From Antedon mediterranea (taxonomy: Eukaryota; Echinodermata; Crinoidea; Comatulida; Antedonidae): 64,000 nucleotides of DNA. The position numbers and the translations under genes were made by a program. Location of the stretch: contig NC_092674.1 in NCBI RefSeq assembly GCF_964355755.1, forward strand, positions 7,197,001 through 7,261,000, written 5' to 3'. Shown piece by piece: positions 24,701 to 36,700 of the stretch; position 1 is the first letter of the stretch; every line of letters starts with the position of its first letter. The notes below the pieces were generated by a model. That model saw nothing but the letters and a program-made list of their open reading frames with translations, did no database searches and was not told where the DNA came from.

Positions 24701-27700
24701 AGGGGAGTTAGGGTTACTTATTACTAAAGTTAGGCACTAATTATTCCGGTCAGCAAATCAGCAAAATAATAAAACAGTCGAATAAACAAATTTGTTTGAA
24801 CTGTAACTTTATTTTTTAGAGTAGTGGGTTATTTATTATAGATTGACTTAAAGTGGGTTACTATTAGAAGGGGGGGGGGGGGGGTTACTATTAAACTGTG
24901 GGTTACTATTAGAATATTTACCGTATATTTTAAATATTGCCTCAATTAATACAGAGATGATAAAAAGAAGTATAAAATATTTTAATAGTAATAATTTTAT
25001 GTACCCTATAAATTGATTTGAATAATTTATAATGAAAATAATATAAATATAATAGACCTAAAAAAAATATTTAAAAATATAATAGTTATTAAAATTGATA
25101 TATAATTTAAATTAATAATGATAAAATTTAAAACAGAATATTGATATATTAATATTATTATATTATTATATTATAACTACCCATACTCATCATAAAAAGG
25201 ATCTTATTTTTCTGGTTTGTTCATTTCTGATCTATTCCAAGTTTGTTTTCTTTGTTTTTGCTGAAAGTGTGTTCCTTTTGTTTGCTCGGAGGTACGACAA
25301 AACATTTGGTTTATACGACACATGCAAATTAGTTCCGGCATTTCACAATGCGGAGCGATATTTTACTGTGTGTTGTCACAGGATTGATGAGCGCGAGCTG
25401 TTTTTGAGCAAGTGTTTTCAAGCCTAGATATAGCCAGGCACAGACAACAAGATGGCAATGGACTCTACTAAAAACCTAGATTTACTACTTCTCGCTGGTA
25501 AGCAAATATTTGTTGGAATTGTTTAATGTATTTTATGTGTTGATTATCTGAGTACTTCTAAAAGAAATATCATCACCAGTATTTCGTTTATCGTGATTTT
25601 TCGAAAGTTTTTGCAAACCAGGAAGTGGCCTAGCTAGGTGAACGTCCAAACGTTGTGTTGTTGTGCTGTAGTATTATAAGCATGTGCGATCACTTCCGGT
25701 TTTCGGAAGATGTTGATAAACTTCTAAAATAAAACAATAATTTAACGGTATATTGCCGCGATTGTTATTGTTTCATGTTCTAAGGTCATGAGTGTAGCTT
25801 ACAAGACATGTATTTGTTGAATTTTTTTTTGTTTGCCATGCGAATTTTGAGGTACAAAGCCGAACCAGGAAGTGGGTGTCTGTTCGGAGGCTGCAGACGA
25901 TTTCGTGAAGAAGGGGGCCTTTCTCCCCATCTGTCTCAAATATACGTACAAGGCCTAGCGAATAATTTGGCCTAGTTTCCATTTAGTTTTCAGTTCAGTT
26001 TTCCGTTCATATTTGAAATATATTTATAACTTAGCTGTGTTATATATCGTATTTTTTTTTACTGTTTTACTGGTTAATAATAAATACTGTAACTTATAAA
26101 TAAGGTTATTTTGGTTTAGGGCCTCTGCTGTGTTGACATCAGTCAATAACAACATCAGTAGTTGTTACGAAGTTCTTGAAGAAACCTAGTTTATTGTAAT
26201 ACATGTTTTGTACTGTACAAACGTTACTTTGTAATAGTAATACAGTAATTTTCTTAAGCTTTAAAATATTATGTTTCTTACTAACAACGTACCAAATAAA
26301 TAACTATATTATATAGTTGTTTAATTGGTACATTGTTAGTAAGAAACCAGTAATAACAACATGCCCTTATTTGAACAGTGTATTAAAACTTGGCTCGTAA
26401 TACATTTTACAGTATATATCAAAATTCTATATAATTATAGCAAGTAGTTATTATGCTACTACCAGTATTTTCTTCTACTTCCATCGTCTTTGTTCGCGCT
26501 CAATATTAAGAATGTTTCCTGTTTACTACTATCCGTGCTTTGTGCTTTGAGTGGTGGATTTCCAGATGGAAGTTGTCTTTAATAAGGTACATCCATCCAT
26601 TTTTAGAATTTTTGTATAAATATGTCCTCAAGAAGTCAGGAGTTCACCTTTTCAATTTCTACTCCAGAGAACAAAAGTAATCAAAATTAGTTTGTTGTGC
26701 CTTTGTTGAAATCCAGGTGGTCCAGTAAGTACTGTATAGTTTAATATTTCCTTTATTAAGCATTAAAGATATATTTATTATTCTTCCACCAGTAAAACAT
26801 GTTTGAATAGAGTTAGTAAACCCATAGATATTATGGTGCACTCTCTATGGTAAACCTCATCAGAAAAGGAACGCAATTTTTTTTAAATTTAAAAATTATA
26901 TTTATATATGTATAACTGTATATTTCCAATTAATGTATAGACCATTCTTGTTATTACGGTAATTATGTTATTGTTATCTGGAACTGTATTATTTGTTTGC
27001 CTAAATCTGTACAAGAGCCACATATACTGTAGTGGTACTGTATGCTGCAGTAGTACACCTGCAGTAACCATAGGCCTAGAGTATACTGTACCGGTACAAT
27101 AGCCAAACAATACACCTTGTATCGCAAGTAAAACAAGTTTTTTGTTTTGTTTTTTTTTCTCTTTCGTGGGGGTCATCCACATTTATTCATTCTGTTATAC
27201 AAATATATATTATACAAAATTGTTTGTAAAAATATAAAAACAATAAAATTCAATAGAGTTGTTAAAAAGGCACTATATCTATACATTTACATAAAATCGT
27301 AGTAAAAGTATGATTTAAAAACGTACATTTTATGGTTATTGCAAGTTATTGTGAAGGTACGCGCTAAATAAAACAAGTTAATAAGTATTTACTACCTGTG
27401 TTTAATTTGTAAGCAATTAACTAGAAGTTTACTGTAAATGTGAATATACATTATGCTTCCTTCATTTATTTTGTTCTCTCTATGATTGTCTTGTGTATGT
27501 TTCAAAGTCGGTTGTTTATAAGATGTATTCCCATAGGACAACTTTCCATGTCTGAGTGTCAATATTCCAATGAGATACTGTCTTATTAATTGGATTGAAG
27601 TCATCAAATTGTGGTGTTAAACCATCTTCTTTGCATTCAAATGACAGAATAATTTGCTCTTCTTCATATACAGTGGACCGTAGATTACCACCAGTATTAT

Positions 27701-30700
27701 TCATCAATTCAGAATACTAAAACATTATTTTATTGCTATAACCATATTTCCAGGGCTAGCTGTGAACAGTTTTAGGAAAATAGTAGGGTATACTGTACAG
27801 TGAAACTATGGGAGGTGGGGATTAAAAAGATAGGAATTGATGGTGACATTGACAGTAACTAATAATGACATTATTTAATAGTTAAATTAATTAATTCACT
27901 GTAACAATTTAGTTACTGAAAGTACTGTACTGTAAATAACATTAATGTATTATGTCTTGGGGATACACATTAATTTCAAATTTGAAAGATAAGAATTGTT
28001 ATCAATGGCGATAGTGACATTTTATAATGCATTGTTTATTTACACATGTCCTGTATCAGTACTGGGATATAAAATAACATCAAGAATTGTATATGCCCAG
28101 GTCTTATAAATTAACAATAGCTGCAAGGTTTGACCTTTAATGTTCTGTACACCGTCATTTTAATACATGATCTCAAGTTGTGAGCAATGTACCAATATAT
28201 GCAATGTATCCTGTACCATGTTACCGTGAGTTACAGTATTTACTTGATGACGGATGCAAAGCTATGTTTTTAAATCAATTCAAATTTTCGCTTATTAAAA
28301 ATATAACAGTCTGCCATATGATTGGTTGTTGCCTACATGTCATTCCTTGTTTTATTATGCTACTGTAATTACTTACTTATTTACATATAATATTTCTTAT
28401 TGGTATTAAAAATATAGTTGTTAATATTCAGTAAGAATAAGTTACTTCTTCTTCCCTAGACTACTGGTCTAGGGCATTTATTTGTACAGCACATAGGCCA
28501 GCGGCCTGAGGTACATATATTATTTACCAAAATTAAATGACAAAAAGAATTGTTTCTTTTTTTTTAAATGCACAAACAATTGATTTAGACATATTTTCAA
28601 TTAAAAGTAATGTTTCTGTTACAGAATTGTTACATTTATTATTACTTTTAATAGCATTTGTTCTATGATAAAGGTGGGCACTGGATGGGAGAAGCCCTTG
28701 GTCATTGATAGGACCAGTCAAGGTACTTTAAATTGTCCTGGTTTAGTTTCATCCATCATTCAGATGAATGTAAATCTAATGAACATTGTCATTCGTCCAT
28801 ATACATATTTCGTTAATGCTGGTTGATCTCTCTTTTTTTTTCAATACAAAATAATGTGTCTTTATCAGTACTTTTTTTGTGTTAAATTGTAAAATATTTA
28901 CACGGTCGTTAAGCATCTTTTAGAATGAAAAAACTACAACAAACAATATTATATACAAATCTGTCTTTTATTATTCCACAACAAAGATATTGTAGTTGTA
29001 CTGTATGTGTTTGTATATCTGTACTACTATAATGTTAGGAAAATAGTCATTGATATGTTTTAATAAATTTATTAAATAATTAATTTTTTTTTTCAAGTTT
29101 CGACATTTATTTTCTATGCAATATGAATTATTTTATCTGATTATGAATTTAGAAACATGATAAATTAATACGATTTACTAAATTAAATTGTTTTAAATCT
29201 TTTTTTAATTTAGAAATATGATAAATTAATACGATTTACTAAATTAAATTGTTTTAAATCTTTTTTTAATCAGCAAATGCATGCAGTGAAGGCAGTGACA
29301 GCGTCTTGGCGACCTCTAATACAATTTCGTTTCCGGCAGCCGGAGAAACTATACTAGCAGCAAAGGCATTGCTTGACATTTCACCAACATCAGGGGAAGC
29401 AAAGAAGTTCCCAATCATAACAAAAGGTAATGTTTTGTTTTGCATTTCCACAACTGATTTATTTTGGTCTTTTTGTCATGTTTATATTATTTTACAGTAA
29501 TTACTGTATGTTATGAGAGTGACAAATAAAGTATGTACACACAACACTATACAGTACATGTACACATCTGTGTACTTTACAGTAGTTTGGATTTTGAGTA
29601 AATTTTTTGGTAAATTTGCAAACGACTTTAACAGTAATTAATTTAAAAAGTAATTAAATTGAAGAATTTTTTATAAAGTGTATGAAATTTCTTTTCAGTT
29701 AGTTTTATGTGTGTAATTCTATTATCTCGATAATATCAAATAGCGTGTGTGTTCAATCATATTCTTGATGCCGTTTTGTCTAAAGCTCTGTCTACACTAT
29801 CAAACTTTATATGACAAAAAATGTCATGTGCTCATACAGTATATAGACATGATGTCTTATCCCTACCATATAATATTTGGTATATCACTACTATATTTGG
29901 GTACATCACACTTTTTTAGTCAAACTAGTTTGTTAGTGTGGAAAGAGCTTAATTGTTGTTAACCATTCCATCGACATCCCTGGTGTGATTGGTTATAACA
30001 GTTCTTTGTCATCAACTCATCATGTAATAAAATGACACTGTTGTACAACCTGCAGTTAGCCCTCTACACCTCGGCAGCATTCATCAAATTCCTATCCAAA
30101 TAGGGACCCATCCAAATATGATGATTTGGCATTATACATATTATTACTGTATTGTGTATTTTCAATACCGTATATTTCGGTGTATAAGTCGCACCTGTGT
30201 ATAAGACGCACCCCCTAACTGAGAGTAAAATAACGGTATTTTTTATATCGTCGATGTATAAGACGCACTTTATATTTCATCAAAACAATGTTTTTTTAAA
30301 TTGTAATCAATATTATTGTAATAATATATTTTGTTATATCTACAACGGAGTCTTTAGTTAGGTTTTTTCTAGGCTCGGTCGCGTCCAGCCTCAACAAGTT
30401 CTTTCTAACTTGTTATTCATGAGTTTCGCACCCGCAACATCGAGTGCATGACCGTGTGTGTAACACGCACGTGTGTGCGCTAGCCTCGCTCGATCATTTC
30501 GAGAGGGTGCACGTTTTCACGGACAATCGTATTCAATACCGTACACCATGTGGCCGCCAAGAAGGGCTTGCGCTAGGCTAGGGGTACGGCGGTCGTACGT
30601 ATAACTATAAATAAATACATTCCAATCGTAAACGTTTACAAATGAAATTTTATTGGAGTGCCAAAAACAGCTCTATAATGAACAAATCTTTTCATCATAT

Positions 30701-33700
30701 TTAGTATAACATCACGCTAAAAATCCTGCCTTGAAAACTAGGCAGAAGCAGGTTGCCGTTACGTTAGTACACGGTGGCTAGCCTACGCCTAGCCGCGCCA
30801 ATAGGGTGACGATTATGTGCAATCAGTGTGGTGAGGCATTTATGTTCGGTGTATAAGACGCACCCTTAATTTAGAGGTCAAATTTGCGTGTCAGAAGTGC
30901 GACTTATACACCGAAATATACGGTACATTTCAGAGTGTGATATACTGTAAGCAGATCTTATCAGTAGCCCACTGGCCCAGTTAGATGTAAAATTTAATGG
31001 TTTACAAATCTCTATCCATCCGGCTACTTCAATCACCTACAGTATTTTAAGGCTGCTCTGAAAACTCTCCTTTTTAACTCTTTTTTTCCCCCTTAGTTTT
31101 CCACTTGTTATTTCTTTTAAGCGCTTTGTTGCCTTGCATAACGTATATAAGCCCACCATGTATTATTAATGTTGATACTTTAAATACTGTATACAGTATG
31201 ACCTAGGCTGTAATGAAATGATTATGTACAGTCTGTACCATAGTATAACTAAGGAATTTAGAAATGACACCTACTGTACATGAATTACATATCACCTTTT
31301 CAGGATGCTGCATCAGCATATGACATTTGACTGTAATGTTGTTAAGTTGTACGGAAGCTAAGTTGTCTGATACAGTTAGTGAAGCATACGTAGCCAAGTA
31401 GGAATTATGTAGAAGTAGTTATAGACATTGTAGTAGCTCACAAAACGCTGCACTGTACATTATGTACATAGTACAGTACGGTATATTTAGTGGAAAGACT
31501 AAAGAGTAAATTATTGCTTTGATGGGATATGATGATTGGCTATGATACATATTTCTACTTCAATTTATTTAAATCTATTTATGTTTTCTTTCTTAGATTC
31601 AAAACCTCCTGAAAGTTCTATTGATATTCTAATATCAGATATTGCGCCATTAATCAAAGTAGAGAGGTCAGACGACAATGACCTGGAAATGAAATCGGAC
31701 GACCTAACGGATAGTAGTAAGTATCCATGTATAATTCAATTTTTACTTTATTGTATGTCCATTTGTCCCATCCATGCCCACAATAGTTCGGTAAGTACTG
31801 TACGTAATCTATTCATTTGCTGTTGTGATGATTCTTGTGTGATTACACTGCTTGCCTTGTTTTATACCTTATACTGTATTTATCCTGTATTTATCCTGTT
31901 TATTTTTAAAGAGATTTTTAAACATTAGTATCTGTTGGTACAGGGAAATGTGAATTATTTTCTATGAGAATCATAGCTCATGCAAATTTTCCTGTACTTA
32001 CATATGGGGAAAAATTGATTATCCTAATTTTAACAATTATACTACCTACAACCTATTCATTTTTGGCTCTGATGGGTTTCCTTTTTCCACTACCTACAGT
32101 AGTTTAAATTTGGATAATTTGTAAAATACGTATTATGTAATATATTTTGAATTAAAATGAAATGAAAATTCCAATTATATTTTTCATTAAAATGAAAATT
32201 CCTTTGACAAGTTTGTTAATGTGTAGAACAGGATATTTTATACAGTTTGCTTTTACAGTTTTAAGAATTTTATTTTCTTGTTTAATAAGTGATTGTTGTA
32301 ACCTGGACAATTGTGTACTATTTTTAGTTGTTATTATTAGTGCATTTTCTAAGAATGTTATTGTATGAACTTGGTGAATGCATTAACTACCAATTATTCT
32401 TCTCTTAAACAATTAAGCGTCCCTTTGTTGAAAATTATAAAGGAGACATTCAAAATGTCAATCTCGCTTATACAGGAATTCCATTATCCATGCAAACATC
32501 AACACTTTTGCTACCCTTGCAACAATGCATTCTCCATGAATCAACTAAACCTACAGTGCCACCTGCTTTTCCCTTTGTTTTCTATTCCATACCCTATAGT
32601 TTACGCCACATTCATACGTTCGTTAAAAAATAGGACCATACCTTTGTGGATCGTCTGAAAATGCAGTCAAATCTTTCAACACTGGACTAGCCCAGAGATT
32701 CGGACCATCATGGGCCATCCAAAAGTATCCAGTTTGGAGAATTGACTGTAGTATAGACCATACATAAAAAAATGCAGTCAAATCTTCCAACACTGGACTA
32801 GCCCAGAGATTTGGACCATCATGGGCCATCCAAAGGTGTCCGGTTTTTGGAGAATTGACTGTAGTTATAGTATTTGTGGTGCATGATCGTATGCCATGGT
32901 TGTTGTTGTTGTTAATATTGTGCATGATGTGTCTCTCACCATTTCAGTCTTCCAATCTTTGCAACTATCAACCAGCCTGCCATTCATTCCATCTACCCTC
33001 TACTCTGGCACTCAATTAGACTTCAAACCAGGTAGGCGGTTCTATACATACAGTAATATGAAAATACAACTTTGACTTATTCTTATTAAATACAGTATTC
33101 TAAAGCAGTATGTATTACATAATATATTTAGTCTGTAGTCAATCTAGATTGGGTATACAGTAATTTATACTGTACTACAGTATCTTTTATAATCTATTTT
33201 CTATACAGTATTTGATTACAGTAACTGTATGTACAGTTTTTATTTATTTATTTGTACAGTAGTGAGTTTGTCCTGTTCTGATTAGGACAGTGGATGAATT
33301 CACATAAAGCAATAAGCTTACAATATTAATAATACTTGGATAATAATTAATACATACAGTCTAGATTAAAAAGCACTGTATGTATATTATTATTTACTTT
33401 TCACTCGGTCATTAATTTACAGTCAACTCTCCCCCATTGGGCTGTCTGAACTAAAAAAAAAAAAGATTCAAAATTGTTTTCTGATACAGAATGTGTGAAA
33501 TGAATTTGAAAACATTTTAGTGTGGGTGAATGGGTTCTGATTTAGGGAGCTGACTGTATTTACGGCTGATAAACTGGGCTTCTTTTATGGTTGTAATGTA
33601 TTATATAATCTCTGTACAGTTCAACCACCATGTGTACTGTATTTCTGAAATAAATTACCAACAATTTAAATTTCGTAAATGATAATATTTAATTTTATGT

Positions 33701-36700
33701 AAATAATTTAAAACACAGATGCTTACTTCAAATTTCCTGTTTGTGATTTCACAGGTATGTCGGTAAATTTAATGTAAAGCACTTACCAACAAAAAAAAAA
33801 ATCATTTATAATTTTTAAAATAGATGTGCCATTTAACCATACTGTATTTACCCATTTCTAAAATTACAAAAAAATAATCAAAACATACCTTGCTCGTACT
33901 TTAAGTTTTTTAGACACAGCTAATTTCATCTGGTTCTTTGTATTTTTTTTCTTATTTATTGCATCTGTTTTTGCTTTGTTTTTGCCTCATTTTGTAATTA
34001 TTTTACACTCATAATAATAATTATTTCATTTTTAATAAAAAAAAATACTTAGATTAAAGCTCTGTCTACACTATCAAACTAGTTTGACAAAAAGTGTGAT
34101 GTGCCCAAATATGGTAGTGATACGCCCAAATATGGTAGTGATATGACATCATGTCTATATATGAGCACATCACATTTTTTTGTCGCATAAAGTTTGATAA
34201 TCTAGACAAAGCATTAGATACTTTTATTGAATATTTTGTCACTTATTAATTATTTTTAAAGCATAAAAGATAGTAGTATGAATCATTAATAAACAGTCTC
34301 TGTGATGTATGTACACTTTACCACTGCACTAAAATAATATTAACCTAACTCTAATTAGTTTGGAAAACTAATCGATGTAACAGAATTTCAGCCCAAAAAT
34401 ATAATAATAAAAAAGAAATTCATAATTATTTTAGATTACAGTAGGAACATTAGATTTCTTCACCAAAAAAAAGGCAGTTTATGTGGCTAGCTTACTTGGA
34501 TAAACCAGCATTGGCCAAAGTGCTCTTTGCTTAATTTAAATATCCCTGATAAAAATGGTACAACCCAACATTATTTGCTGAAGTACCATAGATTGTAGTA
34601 TCATAATTTAACTTTAGTACAGTATGTGGGGAAAAATTCATAGAAAATAAATAATTTTTTAAAGATTATTTTTCTGTCTGTTTACATTATTTTTCTGTTT
34701 GTTTACAGAAACTGTGGAAAATATGAATCAGATACCTGTTATACATACAACACACCAAACACAATTATTAGCACAATCCTATCCCGAATTAGAAGTCACA
34801 ATTGAACAGGGAATAATTGATTCAGAAATAAACAATAATAATAACAAATCTAGCAAACGATCGCCGACGAGACGGGGACGACCAAAGAATAAATCAAAAT
34901 CTGAATTATCGTTACACAATACGAATGGAGGCGTGCGTAAAAAGGCTAAAGATGGTACGTAGTTTATGCAGGTCAATTTATTTCAAATTCTTCAAAATTT
35001 ATGCTGAGCTATCGCACCTATTTTGTATGTTTTTATATTTATTATTCATTAATTTCTTTCTTTTCGGATAGTAAATCCATTACAGTTTACAAAACAAAGA
35101 CAAAATTTAACCAGGAAATTGACAATTTAAACTCTGTCTACACTATAAAATTTTATGTGACAAAAAAATATGATGTGCTCATATATGGACATGATGATGT
35201 TAACTCATATCACTACCATATTTAAGTATATCACTACCATATTTGGGCACATCACACTTTTTTTGTCAAACTAGTTTGATAGTGTAGACAGAGCTTAACA
35301 CATTCACAACCTAAAATATTAATTTGCACCAATGCTTAAATGGTTGTCAAGAGTGAAATAAACAAACCTTTGTGTAGCACAATTACATTCATATTTTTTC
35401 ATATATTAATTTCTTGTGTCCTAATTTTTCAGGTCATACAACATATTTTTTCATATATTAATTTCTTGTGTCCTAATTTTTCAGGTCATACGACATATTT
35501 ATGGGAGTTCCTTCTAGAATTATTACAAAATAATGACACTTGTCCTAAGTTCATAAAATGGACGGAACGTGAACAAGGCATCTTCAAGTTAGTTGACTCA
35601 AAGGCAGTGTCTAGGTTATGGGGCCAAATGAAGAACAAACCAGACATGAATTATGAAACAATGGGCAGGGCTTTAAGGTAAACATTGGTCTATTTTGTTG
35701 TTTGTTTCATTCATCCTAACTCAACAGTTCTTTTCAGAACTAATACATGTGGTGTACCGCAAACTGTATATCAACATTCATTCATCCTCACGTAAGGAAA
35801 TTTAGATTAGGCCCTGTACTGGTCCATGTTAGGCACAAAATATGCATTCCAAAATATGCATTCATTGTACACCCAAGCCAGGTGTGTCCAGTTTTAAGCT
35901 CTGTCTAACCTATCGAACTAGTTTGACAAGTAGAGTGTGATGTGCCCAAAAATGGTGGTAGTGATATGAAATCATCATCATCTATATGGGCACATCACAT
36001 TTTTTGTCGCATAAGTTTGATAGTGTACATAAAGCTTAATTCTTTTCTGAGAAGACTTGTTCTACTACAAAAAGAAATAGGGTTGAGGAGTGACTTAAAC
36101 CTGTGCTGGTAGCATTATGGCTTTATGTAAGAAATAAACTGTAGCATTATTTTAAGATCTGTGAAAACTCTACAACCATTGCTAGTTGTTTGCGATACAC
36201 CACATAATAATAATAACAATAATACCACATTTATATAGCGCCCTTTTCATGAGTAATCATGCTCAAAGGCGCTTTACAAGCATTATTACCCCAGTATTTT
36301 TTTTGGGATCAAACACGTATGGAAACATACTCCCATAATGCAGCCGGTAACCAGCGCAAAGTTGTGTCTAGATCTAACTGGGTACCCATTTATACACCTG
36401 GGTGGAGAGAGGCAACGTAAGTAAAGTATCTTGCCTACGGATACAAGCAATGCGGCGAGAGTTGGATTTGAACCTAGGTCTGACGATCGGTAGTCCAACG
36501 TCCAACACACTGCGCCACACGCCCCTTATAGTTTCTTTCTCATATGCTAGTTAGTTAGCTGTGGCATAGAACATAGGCATCTCCCATGGTGATATAGTTT
36601 TGACTGCTCAATTATCACTCTTTAAAAAGTTACGTGCACAATACAAGACTATTCAATGAGGAATGACATAGATGAATAGATCTATATAATATATTCTATG

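Noticed and set aside
32623-32925. Minus-strand frame with repeated [14 protein letters not shown]
   Set aside because: It is the translation of a two-copy 111-bp non-coding tandem repeat.
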